Source of the DNA: an uncultured Clostridia bacterium
GTDB lineage: Bacteria > Bacillota > Clostridia > TANB77 > CAG-508
Direction: 5' to 3'
Assembly: GCA_934167755.1 (NCBI GenBank)
Contig: CAKPLT010000004.1
Location: 1-64,000 of the forward strand
Length of the DNA: 64,000 nt
A program made the position numbers and the translations under genes. The notes beneath the pieces are model-generated. The model searched no databases and was not told the DNA's origin. It saw only the letters and a list, made by a program, of their open reading frames with translations. Below, in pieces: positions 17,635 through 27,602 of the stretch. Within the stretch, counting starts at the first letter, position 1, and each line of letters starts with the position of its first letter.

Positions 17635-20166
17635 TTATAATTTTCTAACTTTTCCTGTTGTTCCATCAATTTCAACTTCGTCTCCATCATTAAGACTATT
17701 TAATAGTCCTGTTATTCCTACAACTGCTGGTATTCCTAATTCTCTAGATACAATTGCTGTATGAGAAAGTAAACTTCCCCTTTGAACTAGAATCCCACTT
17801 GCTGCAGGGAATAACATTATCCATCCAGGATCAGTAAATTCTGCAACTAAGATTTCTCCTTGTTCTAATTTTGCACTTGAAGGATTTTTTATTATCCTTA
17901 CTTTTCCTTTTACTTTACCCGGAGATGCTCCAATTCCTTTTAATTCTAATGATACTACTTGATTATCTTCTGTTTTTTTATATTCTTTTTTAAAATCGTT
18001 TCCTATATTTACTGCACCATGTGAATAAAATCTTTCATCTGGTACCTCTTCCTTATATTTGTTATATTGTTTTTTTCTTATGTCAATTAATTCTCTTAAA
18101 TTATTGGTTGTTGATTTTCCATCTATATAATATAATATTTCATTTACTTCCAAATAAAATATATCTCTTTTTTCGTCTATAATATTCATTGATGTTAATA
18201 TATACCCTATTCTTAAGAAAATTTCTCTTACTCTACCAAACAATCTTGTTCTTTCGAATCTAAGGTTTTCTCTATTTTTTACTGTATATCTTGCTTGTTT
18301 TAAAATAAAATTAAATTTTGCTTCTTTAATTGGCTTTAATTTTAGTGCTTTTTTCACTTTCTTCTCGGCATTTATTCTTGCAAGTTCTGCATCTACTGTT
18401 TCTATTTTAGTTTCTTTCATTCTTTTTGCAAATGTTGAAATTGAATGATATAAAGTCACAGGATTATCTTTCAAAGTTTCTGTTTCAAGCTTTAATTCTT
18501 GTAAGCATCTATCTGAGAATTTATCTAAATATTCATTTATTTTTTCATTAAATTTTTTATATTTAGGTAATTCTTTTTTTATGTATATCATGTCCTCATT
18601 TTCTAACAGTTCTAATAGGCTATCATCATCTTTTGCAATATCAGCTAGTTCTTTTATTCTTTTTGCTGGTTCTGCACTTATAATTCCACCTTCACTACAT
18701 AACAAGTCATTATGAACTCTATCTCCTTCTTCTTTAAATATCTCTATACATTTTTTCTTTAATTGTCCATAAAATATCATTGCTAAAAAATCATTTACTA
18801 ATGGTGCATCCCATTTATGTAATAATTTACTTTCAAGTTCATAATAATAATCATGTAATTCATATAAATCCATATTTTCTATATTTTTTTCTGTTAAAGC
18901 ATCATTTAATCTATCATAAAATCTATCTGTCATTTTTCTTATTTTGAAAAATCCCTTTACAAGCCCATATCCTGTATTTAATAAATCTATTTTATCTTTA
19001 AAAGTTTCCTGTGGTACAGGAAATAAATCATCTGGTAATGATTCTTTTACTCCCATCATTTGTTCCATAAACTTTTTGTTATTTCCTAGTCCAGGAAACA
19101 TTGATAATATTCCATACCATCCATATAAATTGTAATAGACTCTTCCTTCTATTAGCCCTAGCATATTTTTGAACATTTGTGAATTCATTTCTATTTTTTC
19201 TTGTTTTACATTAAATATTTTACAAAGTTCTATATAAACATTTTCATATACTAATCTTATAAAAGAAAATGTTAATGGTGTTGTTATTCCTCCATAGCTT
19301 TCTACTATATTACTATTATCAAAAACATTTAATTTACCAGTTTCACTTTTCTTATTTCCTAAAGTTGTTATTGGTCTAGATTGAAGTAAATATAACTTTT
19401 CATTTTCATAGCCCCATTCTATATCTTGATATCTTCCAAAAAAATCTCCAGCTTTTTTTGCCAATTCTTTTACTTCTTGTATTTGTTTATCTGTTAAAAC
19501 TTGTTTTTCTTGCAATTCTTCTTCTACTTGTTTTTGTACAACAATACAATTCTCAAGTTTGTGACAAAAATCTTTTTTAGAAATTTCTTTTTTTATTTCA
19601 TTATCTTTTATTATATATGTATCTGATGTTGCAATTCCATCTACTAAGCTACTTCCTAATCCATATACAGCTGTAACAACAATTTCTTTTACATTTGAAT
19701 TTATAGGATTTGCTCCAAATGCAACTCCAGCCTTTTCAGAATTCACCATCTTTTGAACTATTACTGATGGTATAGCTATTTCTTGAATATTATTTTCTTT
19801 TCTATATGTTTCTATCCTATCTGAAAATGCAGACATATATACTTCTTTAATCTTTTGTATTACATCATTTTTCTTTATATATAAAAAAGTATCAAATTGA
19901 CCAGCAAATGAATTTTCTTTTGAATCTTCATTTCCTGCTGAAGATCTAATGGCAAAATATGAATCATCTGACAATTGGGTTAATTTTTCTTTTACCTCGT
20001 CTTCTGCTTCTTTTCTGATTTCTTTATTTTCTATGTCAAATCCTTTATAAGATATAACAAACCAATCTGGGATATTATCTATTGCCCTTCCTATTTTAGC
20101 TAATGCTGTTGCCTTTCCTCCCATTAATTCATATTTTTCACTTGTTTTTTCTAATACATATTTCAT
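17635..20166 (-). CDS. PEP synthase-like phosphotransferase (ATP-grasp plus swivelling His domain)
   Basis: 843 residues. The N-terminal 300 residues are a PEP/pyruvate-dikinase-type ATP-grasp domain (MGGKATALAKIG, FAIRSSAGNEDS, SFAGQFDTFL, DIEWGYENEKLYLLQSRP). The C-terminal 100 residues are the mobile phosphohistidine domain (RGSLLSHTAIVSRELGIP, catalytic His near 800). The PEP/pyruvate-binding TIM barrel is missing; a helical middle region of about 400 residues replaces it. The arrangement is that of rifampicin phosphotransferase and related enzymes, which use ATP to phosphorylate a small molecule. In this operon the substrate may be a lipid intermediate, which is inference. Confidence 0.82.
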   Translation of the reverse strand: MKYVLEKTSEKYELMGGKATALAKIGRAIDNIPDWFVISYKGFDIENKEIRKEAEDEVKEKLTQLSDDSYFAIRSSAGNEDSKENSFAGQFDTFLYIKKNDVIQKIKEVYMSAFSDRIETYRKENNIQEIAIPSVIVQKMVNSEKAGVAFGANPINSNVKEIVVTAVYGLGSSLVDGIATSDTYIIKDNEIKKEISKKDFCHKLENCIVVQKQVEEELQEKQVLTDKQIQEVKELAKKAGDFFGRYQDIEWGYENEKLYLLQSRPITTLGNKKSETGKLNVFDNSNIVESYGGITTPLTFSFIRLVYENVYIELCKIFNVKQEKIEMNSQMFKNMLGLIEGRVYYNLYGWYGILSMFPGLGNNKKFMEQMMGVKESLPDDLFPVPQETFKDKIDLLNTGYGLVKGFFKIRKMTDRFYDRLNDALTEKNIENMDLYELHDYYYELESKLLHKWDAPLVNDFLAMIFYGQLKKKCIEIFKEEGDRVHNDLLCSEGGIISAEPAKRIKELADIAKDDDSLLELLENEDMIYIKKELPKYKKFNEKINEYLDKFSDRCLQELKLETETLKDNPVTLYHSISTFAKRMKETKIETVDAELARINAEKKVKKALKLKPIKEAKFNFILKQARYTVKNRENLRFERTRLFGRVREIFLRIGYILTSMNIIDEKRDIFYLEVNEILYYIDGKSTTNNLRELIDIRKKQYNKYKEEVPDERFYSHGAVNIGNDFKKEYKKTEDNQVVSLELKGIGASPGKVKGKVRIIKNPSSAKLEQGEILVAEFTDPGWIMLFPAASGILVQRGSLLSHTAIVSRELGIPAVVGITGLLNSLNDGDEVEIDGTTGKVRKL

Positions 20167-20182
20167 CTTTAGAATTCTCCTT

Positions 20183-21040
20183 TTATATAATCAGTAAAAC
20201 CATGCTAAAATATATACTAATAATATATATATTTGCAAATAATTCAGTAGCTTTTGCTAATTTTCTTATTTGTTTTTTCATAAATAATAAATTAATTATA
20301 TTTACAAAAATATATAAACAAATAAAATATATTTTACCTATTATTTTTATTTGTAATAACATTAATATTGTTTCTAATATTATCAACATCATTGTTGCCT
20401 TCTTTATTCCAAATACAGCTGTATATGTTTTTACACCTTTTTCTTCATCTTCCTTGCATCTTATTTTTCTTGCAATTTCAACAGTCCATGATACAAAATA
20501 TGAAATTAATAATATTGGCCATATTTCTATTCCTATATAAATATAGCTTGATAAATATAATACTAATACTGGCATCAAAACCTCATCTAAAAGTACTCCC
20601 AATAATATATGCTTGTCTATTATTTTTTTTATAAAAAAATCTTTACTAAGCAATCCTGAAACAAACCAAACTAAAGCTAAACAAATTAATCCACTTTTAT
20701 TAAATAAAAATGTTATTAAAACTTGTAATACAGCACTAATTATAAATAATACTTTTAGTTCTTTTAATGTTATTAATCCTCTAGGTACTGGTCTATATGG
20801 TCTATATTTACAGTCTTCTTCATAATCCTTAAATTCGTCTGTTATTCTTACCATTAAAAATTGTAAAAATGCAACAATAAACATTGGAATTAGCTTTATA
20901 TAGTCTATTCCATATTGATTTTTTGCTATATAATTAGTAAAACAAAATACAGCAAATACAATACTAAAAATATAAAGCCCATACATTAATACTGGAAATC
21001 TTTCTTTTTGATATGTATACCATTTTTTAAAAAATTTCAT
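20183..21040 (-). CDS. UbiA-family prenyltransferase
   Basis: About 285 residues, eight or nine predicted membrane helices. The first Asp-rich motif is in RITDEFKDYEEDCKYRPYRP, followed by VPRGLIT, as in UbiA-type enzymes that transfer a prenyl chain to an acceptor. The second acidic motif is in RCKEDEEKGVKTY. The ATG at 21040 has GAGG six bases upstream; an ATG four codons earlier (21052) is possible. It lies between the second adenylating ligase and the PEP-synthase-like gene in a tight operon. Acceptor unknown. Confidence 0.85.
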   Translation of the reverse strand: MKFFKKWYTYQKERFPVLMYGLYIFSIVFAVFCFTNYIAKNQYGIDYIKLIPMFIVAFLQFLMVRITDEFKDYEEDCKYRPYRPVPRGLITLKELKVLFIISAVLQVLITFLFNKSGLICLALVWFVSGLLSKDFFIKKIIDKHILLGVLLDEVLMPVLVLYLSSYIYIGIEIWPILLISYFVSWTVEIARKIRCKEDEEKGVKTYTAVFGIKKATMMLIILETILMLLQIKIIGKIYFICLYIFVNIINLLFMKKQIRKLAKATELFANIYIISIYFSMVLLII

Positions 21041-21058
21041 ATTTTTCCTCATTTCTTC

Positions 21059-22546
21059 TTATTCTATATTTAATATTTTCTTTAACTCTTTATAATCTAC
21101 TTTAGTACTATGTCTCTTGTCTACTGGAATTTTATCAATATACTTTATTTCATCAATTCTTTCAAATGTAATTCCATTTTTTATCTCGTCTTCTTTAATC
21201 ATTTTATTTTCTAACACTAATATAATTTTTTCATTATTTTTGAAAACTGCTGTTTTCTCTAAGTCAAATTTTGCATGTAAAGCCGCTTCTATATTGAAAT
21301 ATGGTTCTTTTATTCTACCTCTTAACCACAATCTCCCTTTTTCATCAAACATTCCTAAGTCACCTGTTCTATGATAGATTTTTCCATCTACTTCAAACTT
21401 GTTTTCTTTATCACCAATACCATTTACATATCCTTTTAACACATTTTTTCCATAAACTACAATCTCTCCTAATTCTTGTTGTAAATTTATAAATTCATTT
21501 GATGTTAATTTTCCTATTTCTTTAATTCCTGTTTTTATCGTTTTACAATCTTCTACTCCAACAATATTACCAGCTAAAATTCCATATCCATTTTTTATTC
21601 TTTCTAAGTCTTTTTCAGTTATTTCATTTATATTTAACTCAGCAATTGGTTCTGCTTCTGTTGAACCATAAATAGTTATGATTTCTGCATTTGGAAATAC
21701 AATTTTTAATTTATTTATAAAATCCATAAATATTGCACCTCCACCTGAAAAAACCTTCTTTATTTGTCCTATTTTTATATTATTTTTTATACAGTAATCT
21801 ATAATAACATTAAGTAATCCTGGTGCAGCCATCACTCTATTAATATTTTCATTTATTATTTGTTCTACTATCTTTTTAGGATTTGACTTTCCCAAATTTG
21901 AAAAATTTCCATCTGTTATTACTGTTGTAATTCCAACATTTATATTTGATAATGTAAATATAGGGACACTTGAAATTTCAATATCCATATCTTCATAATT
22001 TATAGTTTTTTCTAAAATCTCTCCTTGATATCCTAAAAATTCATGTGTTCTTTCTGCAATTTTAGGCTTTCCCGTTGTTCCACTTGTATATGTCAAAATT
22101 GCCGGATATTCTTTTTCAACTTCTACAATTTTTAGTTCTTTGTCTGACATTTTTTCAATTTTATTAACATTTATTTTAATCTTTAATTTTCTTAAATTTT
22201 TATTTATATTAGAATACATAATATATTTTGTAATCCCTATAACAGCATTTATATTATCAAAATCATTTTTATGCATACCACTCTTTATAAAGCCTGCATC
22301 CATAAAACATGGAATTGCACCAATTGCCCAAACTGCCAATAATGTTACATATAATTCAATTGACATTGGTACCAGTACAAGCACTTTTTGTCCTTTTTTT
22401 ATTCCTTTAATTTCTAAATGTGTTTTAAAATTTGAAACCATATTATACAATTCACTATATGTTATCTTTGTATCTTTTTGAATTAAACATATTTTATCTG
22501 GCATGTTTTCACAATTTTTAATTAATTTACTTGCTAAATTATTCAT
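21059..22546 (-). CDS. AMP-dependent synthetase/ligase
   Basis: 495 residues of the ANL superfamily. Visible are the phosphate loop LTYTSGTTGKPKIAERTH near 155, the acyl/adenylate site YGSTEAEPIAEL, HRTGDLGMFDEKGRLWLRGR and a C-terminal Lys region with KIPVDKRHSTKVDY. The SxxEA motif and the sequence around it recall OleC-like or fatty-acyl-AMP ligases, but this is not decisive. No carrier domain is fused. The start codon overlaps the GNAT stop by 4 bases (ATGA), so the two are translationally coupled. Substrate unknown. Confidence 0.83.
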   Translation of the reverse strand: MNNLASKLIKNCENMPDKICLIQKDTKITYSELYNMVSNFKTHLEIKGIKKGQKVLVLVPMSIELYVTLLAVWAIGAIPCFMDAGFIKSGMHKNDFDNINAVIGITKYIMYSNINKNLRKLKIKINVNKIEKMSDKELKIVEVEKEYPAILTYTSGTTGKPKIAERTHEFLGYQGEILEKTINYEDMDIEISSVPIFTLSNINVGITTVITDGNFSNLGKSNPKKIVEQIINENINRVMAAPGLLNVIIDYCIKNNIKIGQIKKVFSGGGAIFMDFINKLKIVFPNAEIITIYGSTEAEPIAELNINEITEKDLERIKNGYGILAGNIVGVEDCKTIKTGIKEIGKLTSNEFINLQQELGEIVVYGKNVLKGYVNGIGDKENKFEVDGKIYHRTGDLGMFDEKGRLWLRGRIKEPYFNIEAALHAKFDLEKTAVFKNNEKIILVLENKMIKEDEIKNGITFERIDEIKYIDKIPVDKRHSTKVDYKELKKILNIE

Positions 22547-23463
22547 ATAAGTTCCTTTCCATATAGTGCATATTCTCTAATTATTTCGGTTTTATTTCTT
22601 TTTGCCATTTTTTGAGAAGTGTTATTACTATACATAAATGCAAAAATCCATTTTTCAAAATTCTTACTTTTTGCTGTTTTTGCAATATGTCTTAACATTA
22701 TATTTCCTAAAGCAAATTCTTGAAACTCAGGTAATACAGCAATTGTTTTTAATATTAATGTACTTAGTGTTCCCTCTCTTTTTAATTCATTAAAATCTGG
22801 AACACAAAATACAAATCCAATTTCATTTTCATCCTTTTCAGCAATTAATATAAGTTCTTCATCAACCATTTGTATGTATGGTTCATATTGTTTTATAAAA
22901 TCTTCTTCTGAAATTGGAGTATAAAATGGATTATTATTAAAACTTTTTATAGAAACATTATATATTTTTTTTAAATCTTTCATATAATTTGCTTTATCAA
23001 ATTTTCTTATTATTATTTTTTCTTCTATTAACTTATCTTCAATTATATCTAAACTTTCTGAATCATAAGCATCTTTTATAAATCCTCTTGTTGATGTATA
23101 TGTATATAATTCTTTAAAACCTGCTTTTAATAATATTTCATTGTGTTCTATTGGATTTACATTTTCTAATAAAAATTCAGGAACATCTTTTGAATATTTT
23201 AATGTTCTATATTTTTTCCATGTGTTTCCATTCATTGGAGCAACAATTAATTTTACTCCTTTTTCTTTTAATATTTCTTCACATTTTTTTAGAATTTTAA
23301 TTCCATTTTCTACATTATTTGTTTCAAACTCTCCTATTGTTCCTATATTTTTATCACTTACTTTAGGCGTATTATTAAAATAACATGTTGCTTTTGCAAC
23401 CTCATTCCCATCTTCTACTAAAGTAACTTGTATATTTTCATTATTTATTATTTTATATTCCAT
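22543..23463 (-). CDS. GNAT-family N-acetyltransferase-like protein
   Basis: 306 residues. The C-terminal half has the GNAT acetyl-CoA fold: LILIAEKDENEIGFVFCVPD, then TLILKTIAVLPEFQEFALGN (the pyrophosphate-loop region, with a less regular Q/RxxGxG/A) and FAFMYSNNTSQKMAKR. The N-terminal half looks like a second, degenerate GNAT-like module. It probably transfers an acyl group from CoA to an amine. As part of the lipid-like operon it may modify an amino head group, which fits DUF3419 upstream, but this is inference. Confidence 0.72.
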   Translation of the reverse strand: MEYKIINNENIQVTLVEDGNEVAKATCYFNNTPKVSDKNIGTIGEFETNNVENGIKILKKCEEILKEKGVKLIVAPMNGNTWKKYRTLKYSKDVPEFLLENVNPIEHNEILLKAGFKELYTYTSTRGFIKDAYDSESLDIIEDKLIEEKIIIRKFDKANYMKDLKKIYNVSIKSFNNNPFYTPISEEDFIKQYEPYIQMVDEELILIAEKDENEIGFVFCVPDFNELKREGTLSTLILKTIAVLPEFQEFALGNIMLRHIAKTAKSKNFEKWIFAFMYSNNTSQKMAKRNKTEIIREYALYGKELI

Positions 23464-23471
23464 ATTAACTC

Positions 23472-24818
23472 CTATACAACATTAAAATATTGTAAAGCAT
23501 ATACCAAAATCGTTAAAATAAATACTATTTGTGTATGCATATATCCATTTTTAATGTTAATTTCTTCTTCTTTTACATTTCTTTTTTCTATTTTTATTAG
23601 TATTCCACTTATGAATAATGCTACAATCATTACAGCTATCATTAGTAGACTATGTATAGTTCCAAATACATTTTGTTGAATTATCAAACTTGGTAAAAAT
23701 ACAAAAATTAGTCCTTTCAAAAATGCCAATATTAAACTACTCATTTCTGACAATTTTAAATAATATTTAAACCTTACAAATGTATTTACAGTTAAATGCA
23801 TACTATATACTAATCCATATACCATAAAGAATTCACTTTTAAATCCTGTTATTGCAACTATACCACAAATTGCTATTCCTATCACAACATTTGTTTCAAT
23901 TATTCTTGCATCATATATATTGTTCTTTTCATTTTCTCTAAGTCTAGGAAATGACATACATGTAAGAAATAACATTAAAGGTGGAATTACTGCATATATT
24001 CCATATAAAGTTATTGTTAAATAACCAACTACTATTACTTCTACTAATGCTAATTTACTTAATGATTTTATTCTATTAACTATTGTTACAAGAATAAATA
24101 TTGCTCCTAATATTATTAAATTTTCTCTTAACATTTCTAACGGTAAATTTATATGTGTTGCTAAAAATGCATATGTTGTTAAAGGAATTAATAGATTATC
24201 ATTTCCTGTATGTGAAATCATTTCTATTAAAGCTACATTAAAACCAACTATGGTTGATATTATCAATGTTTCTTCTCTACCAACTGTTGTCCATAATAAT
24301 AATGGAACAAGTGTAGCCATAAATGCCACCATAAAAAACATGAAACTTCCTTCTATGCTTTTAGCATCTTCATTTAATTCAGCAATATTATTTTTTCCAT
24401 AACTTTTTCCTATTAATGCTGCAGTACTATCTGCAAATGTTAATATTAAAATTGGAACACTATATAAAACTACATCTCCTTTTGACAAATAAAATATTGT
24501 AAATACTGATACAACAAAAAATATTTCTCCTAATGATTCTCGATTTACACTATATAAAATTGTTCCTAAACTGTTCTTTAGTTTAGAATGCTTTAGTACC
24601 CTAAGTACGGCTAATGCAATAATTCCTAATATTCCAACTGATAATGCTGAATTAAAGATATATGGAAATGTAAGCATTACTAATCCCATAGATACATGGA
24701 ATAATTTTCTTTTTAACTCTCCATTAATGTTTGTCTTTTTTTCAATTATTTTTATTACTAATAGTGCCAAAAATAATAATGAAACAACAAACAATATGCT
24801 TGTCCATTCTATTACCAT
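23472..24818 (-). CDS. Phytol/dolichol-kinase-like CTP-dependent polyprenol kinase
   Basis: 448 residues and about 12 membrane segments. The first 230 residues carry the family marks: ELKRKLFHVSMGLVML near 35, LTFADSTAALIGKSYGK near 125 and AKSIEGSFMFFMVAF near 150. The family phosphorylates polyprenols, phytol or diacylglycerol with CTP. The C-terminal 200 residues add further membrane helices with no clear relative. The ATG overlaps the DUF3419 stop (TAATG) and has GAGGAG upstream. Together with UbiA it suggests a prenyl-containing product. Confidence 0.78.
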   Translation of the reverse strand: MVIEWTSILFVVSLLFLALLVIKIIEKKTNINGELKRKLFHVSMGLVMLTFPYIFNSALSVGILGIIALAVLRVLKHSKLKNSLGTILYSVNRESLGEIFFVVSVFTIFYLSKGDVVLYSVPILILTFADSTAALIGKSYGKNNIAELNEDAKSIEGSFMFFMVAFMATLVPLLLWTTVGREETLIISTIVGFNVALIEMISHTGNDNLLIPLTTYAFLATHINLPLEMLRENLIILGAIFILVTIVNRIKSLSKLALVEVIVVGYLTITLYGIYAVIPPLMLFLTCMSFPRLRENEKNNIYDARIIETNVVIGIAICGIVAITGFKSEFFMVYGLVYSMHLTVNTFVRFKYYLKLSEMSSLILAFLKGLIFVFLPSLIIQQNVFGTIHSLLMIAVMIVALFISGILIKIEKRNVKEEEINIKNGYMHTQIVFILTILVYALQYFNVV

Positions 24819-25930
24819 TATTTTATCTCCTCTATTATAAATTTACTATAAAAAAATGTTTTATCTTTATTCAATAATTCTTGTGATTTTTTCTCTTTAT
24901 ATTCTAAATTATCGAAATATTTTGATGCCCTTTTATCTGCTAACATATTCCAATATGCTATTATTGAACCCGAACTTGATTTTGTAAATATTTTTTCAAA
25001 TATATTACACATCTGTTCATCACTCATATATTCAAAAATATCACTTAAATTATATTTAGTTATATACTCTACATCTTCTCTTTCTATAAAAGATTCTACT
25101 GTTTCTGATAATAAAATTATTTTGTCTATATTTTGTTTTATTTTTTCAAAGTTTTCTTTTCTATATGCAACTGGCAATACATTGTCATATTTTCCATTAA
25201 TTATGTAATATAAATACGAGTTTTCAGATGTATCTAATTCTGTTATTGCATACCTAGTTCTTTCTAAAATATGTTCAGCAACATTTACATTAACATATCT
25301 AAAAAATGCCTTGTCTCTCCCTAATTTTCCCATAACTGTTCTTGAGAAAAAAATTCTAAATAACATTTTCCACCTAATGTTATTCCATTTTTTATTATAA
25401 AATTCATATCTTTCTTCTTTAGTCTTTGTTTTTAACAATTCCTCTCTTATTTTTTTATTATGTATAAATGGTAATACTTTTTGACCAAAAATATTAAAAT
25501 AGTGTTCAAATTTTCCTGTATTTATAATACCTTTTTCAATAATTTCTATATTATCATTTAAGTACCTTCTTGTCTTATCTGATAATTTATCTTCTATTTT
25601 TCTATAAATTTCTAATCTATTCTCTGAGTTAAAAACTCCTATTGCTTCCATACATTCCTGGTATTCTAAATACTTATAACAAATTATTTTGAATTCAGTA
25701 CAGGCTATTTGATTTGCATTTAAATCTATTGCATATACTTTATTGGGATTTTTAATCAATAAACTTAAAGCATTTTCTCCTGCAGATGCTATTGATAAAA
25801 TATTGTCATTTTCATTGATATCTAACGCTTCTATTAAAATTTCTGCATCTTCCCATACTTGTGCATATCTTATAATGTCAAATTTTGCATAATCTTCTAC
25901 TTCACTTTTTATTAATTCTTTTGTACTCAT
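24818..25930 (-). CDS. DUF3419 (BtaA-like) aminocarboxypropyl transferase
   Basis: 370 residues matching DUF3419, the family of BtaA, which transfers the 3-amino-3-carboxypropyl group of S-adenosylmethionine to diacylglycerol in betaine-lipid synthesis. Visible are IIRYAQVWEDAEILIEAL (YAQVWED is characteristic), the SAM-binding NILSIASAGENALSLL and VYAIDLNANQIACTEFK. It is the first gene of the operon, with GAGGAT upstream and a clear promoter. No BtaB-type N-methyltransferase is in the operon, so a standard betaine lipid is unlikely; a homoserine-headed lipid that is later acylated is one possibility. Confidence 0.83.
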   Translation of the reverse strand: MSTKELIKSEVEDYAKFDIIRYAQVWEDAEILIEALDINENDNILSIASAGENALSLLIKNPNKVYAIDLNANQIACTEFKIICYKYLEYQECMEAIGVFNSENRLEIYRKIEDKLSDKTRRYLNDNIEIIEKGIINTGKFEHYFNIFGQKVLPFIHNKKIREELLKTKTKEERYEFYNKKWNNIRWKMLFRIFFSRTVMGKLGRDKAFFRYVNVNVAEHILERTRYAITELDTSENSYLYYIINGKYDNVLPVAYRKENFEKIKQNIDKIILLSETVESFIEREDVEYITKYNLSDIFEYMSDEQMCNIFEKIFTKSSSGSIIAYWNMLADKRASKYFDNLEYKEKKSQELLNKDKTFFYSKFIIEEIK

Positions 25931-25963
25931 AATATCCTCTTTTTCTCTTATTTTCTTAATATA

Positions 25964-25992
25964 TTTATAACATATTTTTATATTATCTTCAA
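25964..25992 (-). promoter_or_regulatory. Promoter of the seven-gene lipid-like operon
   Basis: On the minus strand -35 TTGAAG (25992-25987), 17-base spacer and -10 TATAAA (25969-25964), about 34 bases upstream of the DUF3419 ATG. Confidence 0.6.
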
Positions 25993-26091
25993 TAGTTTTG
26001 TCGAAAAGTCAATTTTTTTATATTTTTAAAGTACTTGCATATTTTTCTTTTTTTAGGAAATACTGTTGTTAATAAATTAAGGAGGTCGCAA

Positions 26092-26556
26092 ATGAAACCA
26101 TTAGATTCTAAAAAAGATTATCAAAATTATGTTGATAAAAAATCCCCTAATTCCCCTATATGGAAAAATTGTTTCAATGCCTTTTGGGTTGGTGGATTGA
26201 TTTGTTCAATTGGTCAAATAATTATGAATATATGTAAATATAGAGGCCTTTCTCAAGAAACCTCTGGCACTATTGTTTCTATCATTTTGATTGCCATTAG
26301 TGCGTTTTTAACAGGTCTTAATATTTTTAATAAAATTGGAAAATTTGCCGGTGCTGGTTCTTTAGTTCCTATTACAGGTTTTGCAAATTCTATTGTTTCT
26401 CCTGCTATGGAATATAAATCAGAGGGCTATGTTATGGGTGTTGGTGGTAAAATGTTTACCGTTGCTGGTCCTGTTCTTGTTTTTGGTATTTCAGCTTCTA
26501 TTATTGTTGGACTTGTATTTTTAATTTTTAACACTCAATCTATTACTTTAGTATAA
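26092..26556 (+). CDS. spoVAC: Stage V sporulation protein AC
   Basis: SpoVAC, about 154 residues, a membrane protein of the SpoVA channel that loads dipicolinic acid into the spore and releases it at germination. Four or so hydrophobic segments are visible, with the family stretches FNAFWVGGLICSIGQ and KFAGAGSLVPITGFANSI. The open frame extends back to 26035, but ATG 26092 has GGAGG 8 bases upstream. First gene of spoVAC-AD-AE; a GCATA/AATACT-like element at about 26037-26063 could be a forespore promoter, not proven. Confidence 0.96.
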   Translation: MKPLDSKKDYQNYVDKKSPNSPIWKNCFNAFWVGGLICSIGQIIMNICKYRGLSQETSGTIVSIILIAISAFLTGLNIFNKIGKFAGAGSLVPITGFANSIVSPAMEYKSEGYVMGVGGKMFTVAGPVLVFGISASIIVGLVFLIFNTQSITLV

Positions 26557-26576
26557 AAAGAAAGGAATGAAATTTT

Positions 26577-27578
26577 ATGCAAAAATTAGGTAAACAAACA
26601 ATTAAATTTGATACTCCTCCAGTTATTACAGAAGTTGCTTCTATTGTTGGTCCTAAAGAAGCTAATGGACCACTTGCAAAGTATTTTGATCAATGTATAG
26701 AAGATGAATTCTGGGGCGAAAAAACTTGGGAAAAATCTGAAAGTAAAATTATAAAAGAAACTGTAAATATGGCTATTTCAAAATCTGGCATTTCTTCAAG
26801 TGATATTGAATATTGTTTTGCTGGTGATTTATTAAATCAATGTATTTCTTCAAGTTTTGGACTTAGAGCACTTAATATTCCCTTTCTTGGAATATTTGGA
26901 GCATGTTCAACTTTTGTTGAAGGACTTAGTCTTGGAGCTATTATTACAGAGGCATGTGCACAACATGTGTTATGTGCTGCATCAAGTCATTTTTGTAGTG
27001 CTGAAAAACAATTCAGATTTCCATTAGAATTAGGAAATCAGCGTCCACCTACATCTCAATGGACAGTTACAGGTGCTGGTGCTGCAATATTATCCAAAAC
27101 TGGTAATGGACCATTTATAACACATATTACCTCTGGAAAAATTGTTGATATGGGAATTAAAGATGCAAATAATATGGGGGCTGCTATGGCACCTGCTGCT
27201 CTTGATACTTTAGTCTGTCATTTTAAAGATACTGGTCGTTCTCCTTCATATTATGATGCAATTATTACTGGTGATTTAGGACATATTGGTAAAGAGATTT
27301 TAGCAGAACTTGCTTTAGATAAAGGTTATAATATTAAATCAAATTATAATGATTGTGGTGTTATGATTTTCGATAAAGAAAAACAAGATACACATTCTGG
27401 TGGTAGCGGATGTGGTTGTTGTGCTAGTGTATTTTCAGGATATTTCTTTAAACAACTTAAAGATAAAAAAATTAAAAGGTTACTTTTAATCGCTACTGGT
27501 GCTTTAATGAATTCGACTTCTTCTCAACAGGGCGAATCTATTCCTGGTATTGCACATGCAGTTAGTATTGAAATGTGA
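26577..27578 (+). CDS. spoVAD: Stage V sporulation protein AD
   Basis: SpoVAD, 333 residues, a thiolase-fold protein that binds dipicolinic acid at the inner spore membrane. Typical stretches are FDTPPVITEVASIVGPKE at the start, GIFGACSTFVEGLSLGA with the thiolase-like Cys, and GGSGCGCCASVFSGYF near the end. AAAGGAATG precedes the ATG, 20 bases after spoVAC. Length is normal. Confidence 0.98.
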   Translation: MQKLGKQTIKFDTPPVITEVASIVGPKEANGPLAKYFDQCIEDEFWGEKTWEKSESKIIKETVNMAISKSGISSSDIEYCFAGDLLNQCISSSFGLRALNIPFLGIFGACSTFVEGLSLGAIITEACAQHVLCAASSHFCSAEKQFRFPLELGNQRPPTSQWTVTGAGAAILSKTGNGPFITHITSGKIVDMGIKDANNMGAAMAPAALDTLVCHFKDTGRSPSYYDAIITGDLGHIGKEILAELALDKGYNIKSNYNDCGVMIFDKEKQDTHSGGSGCGCCASVFSGYFFKQLKDKKIKRLLLIATGALMNSTSSQQGESIPGIAHAVSIEM

Positions 27579-27602
27579 TTTTAAAATATTGGAGGTGTTC
27601 TT

